Assembly (NCBI RefSeq): GCF_003606265.1 | Contig: NZ_CP023671.1 | Location: forward strand, 1,178,001 to 1,242,000 | Source: Clostridium septicum | GTDB lineage: Bacteria > Bacillota > Clostridia > Clostridiales > Clostridiaceae | Length of the DNA: 64,000 bases | Direction of reading: 5' to 3' | Shown here: positions 26,623 to 35,495 of the stretch, one piece after another | How positions within the stretch are numbered: position 1 is the first letter of the stretch | Layout of the letters: each line of letters starts with the position of its first letter | Program-made: the position numbers and the translations under genes | Notes under the pieces: model-generated | The model's database searches: none | Seen by the model: only the letters and a program-made list of their open reading frames with translations | What the model was told of the DNA's origin: nothing

Positions 26623-27405
26623 TTAATTATTTCTTATAGCATGAATTATTAATCTACCATCATGTATTGAAAAATCACATGTGGACAATGTTATTATATC
26701 CTTATCTGATTTTAACTCTACATTACTATTAAATATGGATTTAGATTTTAAATCATTTAAATACCTAATATAATCTCCATTATAATAGAACTGGTTATTA
26801 TAATGTTCTTTGTCTAACTCTTCAACATATATAGAAAAAATTTCATATTCAATTACTTCATTTTCTAATGTAATATATATTTTATTGTTATTATTAAAGA
26901 AATTTTCTTCTTTAAATTTAAGTAAATCAGCAAACATACTTCCATCTTTCATATTATGTCCATGTATTACAGTATTACCTTTATTAAAAGGAGTTTTGTT
27001 ATCATATTCTATAAGTATAGAGCCTCCATTATTTTTTTCCTTTTTAAAATTATGATTTAAATAGTATTCATTATTGATTCCTTGTGTTATTGGATAATTA
27101 ACTTCTGTATTAGGTATAGTTATCCATGCTTTTATATCACTATTTATATCCTTAAGTTTTTTAAAATCCTCTTCTAAAAACCCTCTTTTATTACTTTCAT
27201 TATCTTTCATAACTTCTGGTGAGTACACTCTCATCTCATTATATACTTTTTTATTTTCCCTATATTCAACTAATCTTTTTATTATAATAAATGATGATAT
27301 TACAAAGGTGACTAAACATATAAAAAACATAAAAAATCTTATATATTCTAGTAAAGATAGTTTTCTCTTGAGAATTTTATTATATCCTTTATTTTTTAGA
27401 TTCAT
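26623..27405 (-). CDS. Class B sortase
   Basis: This 260-residue membrane-anchored transpeptidase has one N-terminal helix (about 25-48) and a class B sortase catalytic domain. Active-site residues are His in VIHGHNMKDGSMFADL (about 145), Cys in ITLSTCDF (about 240) and Arg in HDGRLIIHA. The ATG at 27405 lies within the last codons of the upstream gene and has AAGAGA before it; the ORF start at 27429 lacks a site. Translational coupling to the cohesin-like surface protein indicates a dedicated substrate. That partner carries a TGD-type sorting signal, not canonical LPXTG. Confidence 0.92.
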   Translation of the reverse strand: MNLKNKGYNKILKRKLSLLEYIRFFMFFICLVTFVISSFIIIKRLVEYRENKKVYNEMRVYSPEVMKDNESNKRGFLEEDFKKLKDINSDIKAWITIPNTEVNYPITQGINNEYYLNHNFKKEKNNGGSILIEYDNKTPFNKGNTVIHGHNMKDGSMFADLLKFKEENFFNNNNKIYITLENEVIEYEIFSIYVEELDKEHYNNQFYYNGDYIRYLNDLKSKSIFNSNVELKSDKDIITLSTCDFSIHDGRLIIHAIRNN

Positions 27406-28225
27406 TTTTTCTCTTAGGTCTAAAAACATAGGCTCCTGCTAAAGATACTCCAGATATTGCTACAACTGCACCTATTATATCTCCTGTATATAACCCTTTT
27501 GAATCTTTTGACTCATCTTCATTCTTGACTTCTGATTTATTTGAAGAGTTATTACTATTTGAATTTCCATTCTCTGATGAATTTCCTTGTCCCCCTGTAT
27601 TTTCAGGCTTTCCTTGGTTTTCTAAATTCCCATCACTTTCTTGATTTTCATCTCCACTAGGTTTTTCCCCTTCATCAGGCTTTTCTGTTCCATCTGGTTT
27701 TTCACTTCCATCTGGTTTTTCTGTATTATTATCTTTATAAACATAATTAAAATTCACTTCTGAATCTGAAGGAATTTCATCTATTTTTCCCTCTTTATTT
27801 TTATTAGAATAAATATATTTAAAAGATTTCCCACTAACTATGTTATAAGTTGTGTTAGCCTCTCCATTAACTGTTAAAGTACAAACTGGTAATTTACTAA
27901 ACTCAACTAAGTTTTCCTTTGATGTTACATAAATATTTATAGTGTTCTTATCTTTATTATAAATATAATTTTTATTCACTACACTTTTATTTAAAGCTTC
28001 ACTCCACTTTAAATCAGCTAAAGTTACATCACCTACAATTTTTAATTCTAACTGAAATGATTTTGCTTCATAATTAAAATTATCAATAGATACTTCTACA
28101 ACATTAGCTTCCTTTTCTACTCTCTCTAAAACTATACCAGTTGAAGCACTAACTGATCTTACAGGAGATAAAAATATAACTCCAGCTACTAAAGATATTG
28201 CTAATCCTTTTATTATCCTTTTCAT
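27389..28225 (-). CDS. Surface protein with cohesin-like domain and TGD-type sorting signal
   Basis: This is a 278-residue exported protein. A signal peptide (about 1-28, ending SVSAS) is followed by a beta-rich domain of about 110 residues (30-140) that resembles a cohesin fold by size and strand pattern; that call is inference. Residues about 165-240 are a low-complexity wall-spanning linker with EKPDG repeats and an Asn/Ser-rich stretch. The C-terminus has GLYTGD, a hydrophobic helix and the tail RPKRKNESKK, a sorting signal of the TGD type seen with class B sortases. It lies between a dockerin-bearing protease and the sortase, so it probably tethers the protease to the wall. Confidence 0.75.
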   Translation of the reverse strand: MKRIIKGLAISLVAGVIFLSPVRSVSASTGIVLERVEKEANVVEVSIDNFNYEAKSFQLELKIVGDVTLADLKWSEALNKSVVNKNYIYNKDKNTINIYVTSKENLVEFSKLPVCTLTVNGEANTTYNIVSGKSFKYIYSNKNKEGKIDEIPSDSEVNFNYVYKDNNTEKPDGSEKPDGTEKPDEGEKPSGDENQESDGNLENQGKPENTGGQGNSSENGNSNSNNSSNKSEVKNEDESKDSKGLYTGDIIGAVVAISGVSLAGAYVFRPKRKNESKK

Positions 28226-28250
28226 ATTTGCCTCCTTTTCCTACTTTGTT

Positions 28251-31200
28251 TTAGTTAGTTTTCATATTCTCAGGAATTATTCCACCATCAATAGACATTT
28301 CTGGTAGTTCCTCTGGAATATCTACATATAATGTATCACTTACTAACCTTTGACCTTCTGATGTTTCTGCATCATTAACTCTGTATAACTCTGCTCTTAT
28401 ATCATTTGGTAATTGTCCAATTTCCTTATAATTTTCTGGAGTTATAAAGAATATCCAAGTACCACTACTTATTTCACCTAAATCACCATTTTCAGGTATT
28501 TCCGCAAATAGTAATTGTTCTCCTGAAAGTACATTATTATCTCTATCTCTTAAAAGTATTGCGTTAAATACAGGATTTCCTCTATATTCACCAGTAAATA
28601 CTATTGATCCTTTAGGTATTAAATCTTCTGGATTTTTACCATATACAAAATCCTCTGATAACTTGCCAATTCCATTATTTTTTAAGTCAATATTATCACC
28701 AGGAGGTGCTATTATATCAAGCTCTGCCATTGAAATGCCCTTAGCTCTTGGCGCAACAATTTTAACATAAGCTGTATCATATGCCCATAGTTGCTTACCT
28801 CCTGAAGAACCTTCTTTATTAAAGTAAATTACTTCTTCTGGCTTATCTACTGATACATTAAGTTGTCCCTTATTAGCTAATGTCCACGTTTCTTTATCCT
28901 TACTTACATAAACTTCATAATCTTTAATAGTATCTTCTGATAATTTTCCTTCTTCTACCCCAGCTGTATATTTAAATCCAACTATATTTTGCATTTCTTC
29001 TAGTTCTACTATTAAATAAGGATTTTCATTTGTCTCTTTTAACCCTTTATAGATTGTACTATTATCATAATCCTTAATTTTTTCTATTGATGGATTTGAA
29101 ACTGGCCCTGTTGTGTTATTTTCATCATTTACATCTTCTAACGATTTCATATTACTATTAATACTCCATGATGTTTTAGTTAAACTACCATCATGAGATA
29201 TTTTTATTGGATTTAAAGTAACTTTTTCTGTCTTATTTAAATTATAATCGTATGCAACAACTTCATAAGTAAGTACTCTATTATTAACTGATACATAATC
29301 ATTGTAAGAAGCTTCTGTAGTAAATCCTATTACTTTACCATTTCTGTATATTTCATATCCAAGGATTTTATCGCTATCCTTATATGTCCCTAAAGTTAGT
29401 TCAACTTTCTTAGATTTAGTAGAGTCATCATATTCTAATGAAGCTTTTACTTTTGTATCAGAAGCCATAGCCTCTACTCCCTCTAATTTCTTTCTTCTAG
29501 CTTCATCATTTAAATATTGAATATCTCTAGTTTCTTTTTCATATCCCTTTGAATCAAGATACTCTAGAGTACTGCTATCTGCAATTACTCCCCATTTATT
29601 AAAGAAATCCCTTAAATCTTTCTTTGCTGCATCTGAAGCAAATCTTATAAGGTTTTGTTCCATGTTTTCTCCCTTATCTTCATTCGTTGCTTCTCTAGCT
29701 ATCTTTGATAATCTTGCATAAAAAGAATCATTATTATGGTCATTATCTCTATCTGTTCTTAGCATTAATGCAGTTGGATTCTCATCATAAGCTAAATGCA
29801 ATTGCCAGAACATAGCTAGTTGAACAAATACATTTCCTGGAAGTCCCACTGTTTCAGATGTAACCTTTCTATAGACATCATCATATCTTCCGTCATTTTC
29901 TAATCTTGATTTTGATTTGTCATCTAATGTTTGAGCTAAAAGAGCTATTATATTATTTGTAACTTCAGCTTTTGCAATTCCAGGTATTTCTGTAACGTGA
30001 CCTAATTCATGGGCTATTCCCCATCCAAATAATTGTCCTGAATCCTTAACTGTACCATCTTCATTAAATGTATATGGAACTCCTTTTACAAGAGCTGCTA
30101 CTGAGCCATATTCAACTCCCACATGATGACTTGAAGCGTACATAAATGCTCCTGCAAACATTCTTTGATATTTAACATGAAGACGACTTTTTGGAATTGA
30201 ATGTCTTTTATCGGAATCTGAAATTTCAGCTACTCCTCTTTCAGCGTATTTTAAATCTAAAAGTTGTTCCCATGCTAATAAGCTATTATATAGTCTATCT
30301 ACTTCTTCATCTTCACTAGATAAACCTGTTGTAATTCCTTCTAAAATTGCTTTAGCTGGCATATTAAGAGTTACTTTATCTCCTTCAATATCAGTTGCAT
30401 TTAATATACTAGTTGCATCATCATATCTATATTCATTATTAGATTTATTAGTAAATATTTTAGGATACTCATCCTTCATTGTTTCAACATGATCTTTTAA
30501 CTCTCTAATATATTGTCTAATTTCCTCTTTAACTTCTGATTCTTTGCTACTATCATTTATTTTTCCATAAACATTAAGGTGTGGTATTTTCTTTGCTCCA
30601 CTTATTCTTATTTTAATAGGATTATTAGATGGTGATGCACTTGGATATCTTACATAAATAGCTCCACCTTTCTCAACATCTAAGTTGCTTATTTCAGGTA
30701 CTTCTATTACATTTTTACCCTTATTTAACTTAATAGTTTTAATAAATTTTCCACTTTCAGCATAATGTTGAGTAAATGCTAACTCTGGTAATATATTACC
30801 TTCTGTTCCAACATAAACTACTATTTCATCACCAGCCTTAGCTGTATATCCTAAAGATTGATAGTCATTTTTTAATCCTAAATTATTTCCACAATTATTG
30901 ATATTTTGATTAACAGTTAATATATTTTTATCAATGTTTTTATCATTTAAAATATCTTCTGCTAATTGTATTTCTTCTAAAATTATATTTTGATTTGGAT
31001 GATATTCTCCACTTACACTATCCTTTGTATTAGCTCTTTCTCTAAGGTTATTTATTTTCTCTTGAGTTACATCATCTTTTATATCTATTAGTAAATCATC
31101 TGTAAACAAGTTTCTTACATCATCTTCGATGCTATCATATTTATAAAATTTAACTTCACTTATACTAGATAGAGGGACGTATGCCGGATGTATTCTTAAA

Positions 31201-33335
31201 CAAACTTGAATTTTGTTAGTTGTAATAGGTTTAGGGAATTTTATTTCATAATATATTTTTCCATTACTTGTTTTTTGAATATATCGTCCATTCATATTAA
31301 CAAAATTATTTGTTTCACTATCATAATATCTAATTGGAACATAATCATATGCAGCTCCGCCATATCCATTATCTAAACGAGTAACAAGTCTTACGGTATC
31401 CATTGTATATTCTTTATCAAAAGTAACTAATGGGCCTGTTCCATGACTTGTATTCCATGTAGTTGATGTCCAGCTTGTTGTATAATCATTATCGACAACT
31501 GCAAATTTTTCAACACCATTTGGATGCTCTTTATTGCTGTAATTTGGATATTCAACATTAACTATTCCTTCTGTAGGAGATTCTCCTGCTTTAAAGTTTT
31601 CTTTTGGTCTATTTATAAGATTATATTCTGTAATTGTAGGTCCTTTAAGACTTACAGTTGCACCTAAATACACCTTAGACTTTCCACTTTCTCCAAAAGC
31701 ATTATAAGATGTTAAATATATTTCATACTCTACTTCGTCTTCTAAATTAAATAATTGATATGATGTTCCTGTGATTTTTTCTACCTTTTTATAATCACTT
31801 TCTCCCTTCTTTCTATAGAAAAGATTATATCCTTCTGCACCTTTCATACTTTTCCAAGATATATTTAAAGACTTATAGTCTCCTGTAATAATAATATTTT
31901 CTGGTGCATCTGGAGCTTTTTTAGGTGCTGGAGTAGCCTTTACAACTTCTGACCAATCACCTTTCCAATCATCACCACTATAGCTTCTTACCTTAACTTC
32001 ATATTCTGTAAAGTTTTCTACTTCCTTTAATGCTATAGAGTTTGTCCCACTTTTAGCTATTTTCTCAGTAGTATCTTTACCATTTGGTGATTTATAACAA
32101 ACTTCATATCCATCAATATTAACTTGATTTGTCCATTTAAGTTTTATTTCTGAATCTGAAGTTTCTACTTCTGTTATAGTAGGTGCTGTATTTTCAACCT
32201 TTGGTATTTCTTTATATATGTCATTTACAAATTCAACTTTACCTATTTCTGCAAGATTATTATTAGTTGGATCTGTTGCTGATACTTTTATTGTAATTTT
32301 TTTAACTGCTACTTGTTTACCTAAATTAATTACAACCTTTTCACTCTCTTTAGCTTTGACACTTCTAGCTTCTACAGCAAAACTTTCTCCTATATTATGT
32401 ACTATCACTTGTCCATTATCTGTTTCAACTAAAACCTGCCCTGCAGCTATTCCCTTAACATCAAGTGATACCTGCTCAGAACGTATATTAGGAAGAGCTA
32501 TTGATACTTGAGCTTCTGAATTTTTATCAGGTTCTAAAGTAATTCCTTTTTCAGAATCATTAAAGATACTTGCTACCTCTCCAATTATATTTCCTTTACT
32601 TTCAGCTTCAACTATGTTTACTTTACTTGTATCTACTATAGCTTTAGTATCCACTATAGATACATCCTTTATAACTTCTTTTGTTATACTTTCATTAACA
32701 TAGGCTAAATCAGTAATATCAACTAATCCATCTCTATTAAAATCATATAAAGTATTATTTGTACCAATATTATTTAAAACTAAATCATAATCATTTTTAG
32801 TTGTCTTACTATCTCCATCAACATCAACTTTTAAAGCAACTGGTCTATCATTAGATATATAAATTCTTTTAGAATAAGACTTAACTTCAATATTTTCCTT
32901 TAATATTATTGGGGCAAACCCCTCTCCATTAACTTCTAATGTATAAACTCCAACTGGTATATTTTCAATTAATGTGTTGTAGTAATATACATCACCTTCT
33001 GATATCTCATCTAAGCTATATCCTAAAGTTTTTGTTTCATAGGTAATATCTCCGTTACTACTATTTGCTTTATTATTTCCTAACGGAATAGTAATTACTT
33101 CCTCATTACCTCTTTTTAATTTTAATACTAGCTTTGTTATATCTACTGAATTACTTTTAATAGGAATATCAAACTTAAAATTAATTTCTACAGTTCCCCT
33201 AGATTTATTTTCACTGGATGCAACACTTACGTCATCTATTTTATTATTGATAGCATATACTGGCGCAAACTGTGAAAATATCATCTCAGTAGCAATAGTT
33301 GCAGCTATTAAAACAGCTATAGATTTTCTTTTCAT
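28251..33335 (-). CDS. Secreted multidomain M60 (enhancin-type) metallopeptidase with dockerin
   Basis: This 1694-residue protein begins with a signal peptide (about 1-29, ending PVYA). A type I dockerin-like module lies at about 171-220, with two 12-residue calcium loops starting DVDGDS and DFNRDG. A beta domain, two fibronectin III domains (about 382-470 and 476-562) and a discoidin-like domain (about 590-740) follow. The M60/gluzincin peptidase region (about 860-1320) has HELGH at 1109-1113 and a candidate third ligand Glu1124. After this come another FN3-like segment, a discoidin-like domain (about 1390-1545) and an unassigned C-terminal domain. M60 enzymes of C. perfringens cleave O-glycosylated mucin-type proteins. 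It heads the operon, 25 bases before the cohesin-like gene. Confidence 0.88.
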   Translation of the reverse strand: MKRKSIAVLIAATIATEMIFSQFAPVYAINNKIDDVSVASSENKSRGTVEINFKFDIPIKSNSVDITKLVLKLKRGNEEVITIPLGNNKANSSNGDITYETKTLGYSLDEISEGDVYYYNTLIENIPVGVYTLEVNGEGFAPIILKENIEVKSYSKRIYISNDRPVALKVDVDGDSKTTKNDYDLVLNNIGTNNTLYDFNRDGLVDITDLAYVNESITKEVIKDVSIVDTKAIVDTSKVNIVEAESKGNIIGEVASIFNDSEKGITLEPDKNSEAQVSIALPNIRSEQVSLDVKGIAAGQVLVETDNGQVIVHNIGESFAVEARSVKAKESEKVVINLGKQVAVKKITIKVSATDPTNNNLAEIGKVEFVNDIYKEIPKVENTAPTITEVETSDSEIKLKWTNQVNIDGYEVCYKSPNGKDTTEKIAKSGTNSIALKEVENFTEYEVKVRSYSGDDWKGDWSEVVKATPAPKKAPDAPENIIITGDYKSLNISWKSMKGAEGYNLFYRKKGESDYKKVEKITGTSYQLFNLEDEVEYEIYLTSYNAFGESGKSKVYLGATVSLKGPTITEYNLINRPKENFKAGESPTEGIVNVEYPNYSNKEHPNGVEKFAVVDNDYTTSWTSTTWNTSHGTGPLVTFDKEYTMDTVRLVTRLDNGYGGAAYDYVPIRYYDSETNNFVNMNGRYIQKTSNGKIYYEIKFPKPITTNKIQVCLRIHPAYVPLSSISEVKFYKYDSIEDDVRNLFTDDLLIDIKDDVTQEKINNLRERANTKDSVSGEYHPNQNIILEEIQLAEDILNDKNIDKNILTVNQNINNCGNNLGLKNDYQSLGYTAKAGDEIVVYVGTEGNILPELAFTQHYAESGKFIKTIKLNKGKNVIEVPEISNLDVEKGGAIYVRYPSASPSNNPIKIRISGAKKIPHLNVYGKINDSSKESEVKEEIRQYIRELKDHVETMKDEYPKIFTNKSNNEYRYDDATSILNATDIEGDKVTLNMPAKAILEGITTGLSSEDEEVDRLYNSLLAWEQLLDLKYAERGVAEISDSDKRHSIPKSRLHVKYQRMFAGAFMYASSHHVGVEYGSVAALVKGVPYTFNEDGTVKDSGQLFGWGIAHELGHVTEIPGIAKAEVTNNIIALLAQTLDDKSKSRLENDGRYDDVYRKVTSETVGLPGNVFVQLAMFWQLHLAYDENPTALMLRTDRDNDHNNDSFYARLSKIAREATNEDKGENMEQNLIRFASDAAKKDLRDFFNKWGVIADSSTLEYLDSKGYEKETRDIQYLNDEARRKKLEGVEAMASDTKVKASLEYDDSTKSKKVELTLGTYKDSDKILGYEIYRNGKVIGFTTEASYNDYVSVNNRVLTYEVVAYDYNLNKTEKVTLNPIKISHDGSLTKTSWSINSNMKSLEDVNDENNTTGPVSNPSIEKIKDYDNSTIYKGLKETNENPYLIVELEEMQNIVGFKYTAGVEEGKLSEDTIKDYEVYVSKDKETWTLANKGQLNVSVDKPEEVIYFNKEGSSGGKQLWAYDTAYVKIVAPRAKGISMAELDIIAPPGDNIDLKNNGIGKLSEDFVYGKNPEDLIPKGSIVFTGEYRGNPVFNAILLRDRDNNVLSGEQLLFAEIPENGDLGEISSGTWIFFITPENYKEIGQLPNDIRAELYRVNDAETSEGQRLVSDTLYVDIPEELPEMSIDGGIIPENMKTN

Positions 33336-33767
33336 AAAAACTACCTCCTTCTCAAACTAATTAGATTTCTTGTAAAGCTTTTAAGAACCCTATTGTTACA
33401 TTTTACCACAAATTAACCTTTGTTAAAGAATTATTTTATTTAATTTTAATACATTTTTTAAAATAATTATAATTTATTCAAAAATATTATTTTTTTACGA
33501 CATTCTTTCAATGCTAAATTAATATTAATATATTTTATTTAAGATTAATTTTTAAATATTATTTAATTTTATTTAAAATTATCTTTAAAACCTCCACATT
33601 AATTGATATAATAATCTCAGCTTTGGAAAAAAATATAAAAATTTTGTTTTTATATTTCCAAATAAATATAAATTTTAACTTTTAAATTAATAATATAAAT
33701 TTTTTAATAGTTAAAAATTACATAAAGCACAATAATATTATCTTATTTTCTTTTTAAGGAGATTTTT
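33336..33767. other. AT-rich intergenic region with long hairpin
   Basis: No gene is seen. TTTGGAAA...AATATAAAAA (from 33622) pairs with TTTTTATATTTCCAAA (ending 33661), a stem of about 16 pairs with a small bulge. It lies between two divergent genes, so it is not an obvious terminator. Promoters for both genes must lie here, but I cannot fix them. Confidence 0.45.
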
Positions 33768-34502
33768 ATGAAAAAATTAAACTTTAAAAATCCAGGAATT
33801 TGGTACGTTATAATTTTTCTAATTATAGCAATATTAAATTCTTTATTTGATTTCTTTTTCTCTAGACTTTATTTAATAAATAATATTTTAATAAACTTTG
33901 TACCAGCTATAATTTTCTATGTTTTTTATAAAGTAAGAAAAAGAATTAAATATAAATATCTAATTGTTAGTATCAATGTTACTTTAGTAATAATTTCTAT
34001 AATATTGTTACTTACTAATTTTATGTTTGGGTGCTTTACAGAATTGTTTACCCCAATAGATGATATAAATTACTATCATAGAGTCTTAAGAGTCCGTAAT
34101 AATTATAATTATGAGTTAATGTATCATTTTCCTAAATCTATTCCTAAAAACTCAAAAGATATTAAATTTGGAGATGCATATGGATTTAGTGGTGGTGGTT
34201 ATGAATGTGATTTGACCTACACTAGTGAGGATAAAATCAATCTAACTGAATACCAACAAAGTTCAAAATATGTCATTCATAATAGAGAGGACTTAAATAA
34301 ATGTAAAGAAAATTTACACTTACCATATTATATACTAGAAAATTTAGGTTTAAATAACTTGAACAATTATGATGAAACTGTTAAAGAAAAAAATTACATT
34401 ATATATGTTCTTAAACTTAAGGATTCAGAGCATGGATACTCTTCCGGTTTAGCTGTTAATGAAGATACTAATAGAGTATTTTATTGGAGTTATGAGTGGT
34501 AA
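33768..34502 (+). CDS. Membrane protein of unknown function
   Basis: I do not recognise this 244-residue protein. Three hydrophobic segments lie at about 12-32, 40-56 and 66-88, followed by a Cys-containing turn and an extracytoplasmic-looking domain of about 150 residues rich in Tyr and Asn. A Gly-rich FGDAYGFSGGGYECDL stretch stands out (about 136-151). AAGGAG precedes the ATG. It is monocistronic, ended by a strong bidirectional hairpin, and divergent from the M60 operon, but there is no evidence that they work together. Confidence 0.65.
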   Translation: MKKLNFKNPGIWYVIIFLIIAILNSLFDFFFSRLYLINNILINFVPAIIFYVFYKVRKRIKYKYLIVSINVTLVIISIILLLTNFMFGCFTELFTPIDDINYYHRVLRVRNNYNYELMYHFPKSIPKNSKDIKFGDAYGFSGGGYECDLTYTSEDKINLTEYQQSSKYVIHNREDLNKCKENLHLPYYILENLGLNNLNNYDETVKEKNYIIYVLKLKDSEHGYSSGLAVNEDTNRVFYWSYEW

Positions 34503-34540
34503 AAAACCTCTACCAAACTTAGTTTGGTAGAGGTTTTTTA
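34503..34540. terminator. Bidirectional terminator
   Basis: AACCTCTACCAAACT pairs with AGTTTGGTAGAGGTT almost without loop, flanked by A and T runs. It separates the convergent genes at 33768 and 34542. Confidence 0.9.
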
Positions 34541-34541
34541 T

Positions 34542-35381
34542 TTAATCTTCTTTTCTTATTTCATTTATAATATCTAAAACAACTTTACTCTCAACAAATT
34601 TTACTTTTTTTAATTCTTCAATTACATCATCAATAGTAATTTCATAAATTCCTAAATTCACTTTATCTAAATATTTAATTAATCCCTCAGCGAAATCATC
34701 ATCAACTAAACCAACTTCAACATCATTTAAAGTTAATATATTACCTGTTTCATTATTTATTATTTTAATCTTTTGTAGTTTACCTGTAGATATTTTAGAA
34801 GAATAAATTAAATTGTGTACGGGGTGCTTAACCTTTAAATATATATTTTTAGTAGTTAATAATACTGAGCATTTTCTACCACCGTTATAACAGAAAATAG
34901 TATCTTCTTCCTTATTTAATTCTATTACTTCAATAATGACTTCTTCATTATTTGCCTCGTCTATACCTTCTAATTCATCAAACTTATCCCAACTTGAAAG
35001 TATTTTACTTACACTTTTTTCTGAAGAATCTTTACCAAATGTTAATTTAGGTTCTTTAATTGAATTTCTTATAGAACATATTTTATCTGAATACAAATTA
35101 GCAAATTCAAGCATTTTCTCCGTATTTATAGTAACTACTCCAAGTTGGAAATTATCTGCAACATTATTTTCTGTATTTTCCTCTAAATCTTTTAGAAGCT
35201 TTTTCTCTTCATCAATTCTTTGTCTATTTTCTTCAATTTTAGATTCTATTTCCTTCTTGCCTTTTTCTACAGTATCTTTAATAATCATAGTAGCACATTT
35301 CACATTTTCTTTTATAGCACTTTCATCAACAGTTTTTGCAATTTCTTCTCCAAGCTCTCTAACTTTATCCATAATCCCCAT
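34542..35381 (-). CDS. Uncharacterised coiled-coil protein beside Ter cluster
   Basis: I do not recognise this 279-residue cytoplasmic protein. Residues about 1-75 are highly charged and helical (KKEIESKIEENRQRIDEEKKLL), consistent with a coiled coil. The middle (about 85-130) has a patch LFANLYSDKICSIRNSI-like in character, and the C-terminal half (about 140-279) is beta-rich with an NGGRKCSVLLTTKNIYLKVK segment that recalls bacterial PH/GRAM-like domains. It follows the P-type ATPase by 114 bases on the same strand, so it may be the distal gene of the Ter cluster. The start at 35381 has AAAGGA about 11 bases upstream. Confidence 0.65.
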   Translation of the reverse strand: MGIMDKVRELGEEIAKTVDESAIKENVKCATMIIKDTVEKGKKEIESKIEENRQRIDEEKKLLKDLEENTENNVADNFQLGVVTINTEKMLEFANLYSDKICSIRNSIKEPKLTFGKDSSEKSVSKILSSWDKFDELEGIDEANNEEVIIEVIELNKEEDTIFCYNGGRKCSVLLTTKNIYLKVKHPVHNLIYSSKISTGKLQKIKIINNETGNILTLNDVEVGLVDDDFAEGLIKYLDKVNLGIYEITIDDVIEELKKVKFVESKVVLDIINEIRKED

Positions 35382-35495
35382 AACAAATCACATCCTTTTC
35401 TTTTTACTAATTTCTTAATTATATTTTTTAAATTTACTTAGTTATAACTAATACTCTATATTAAACAAGTCTTAACTAGGTAAAATATTTTTATT

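Noticed and set aside
28000..33000. LPXTG or transmembrane anchor on the M60 peptidase
   Set aside because: The C-terminus (PENMKTN) has no sorting motif or hydrophobic helix; anchoring must come from the dockerin partner.
33400..33767. Riboswitch or tRNA before the unknown membrane gene
   Set aside because: The only structure is an AT-rich hairpin; no conserved riboswitch core or cloverleaf was seen.
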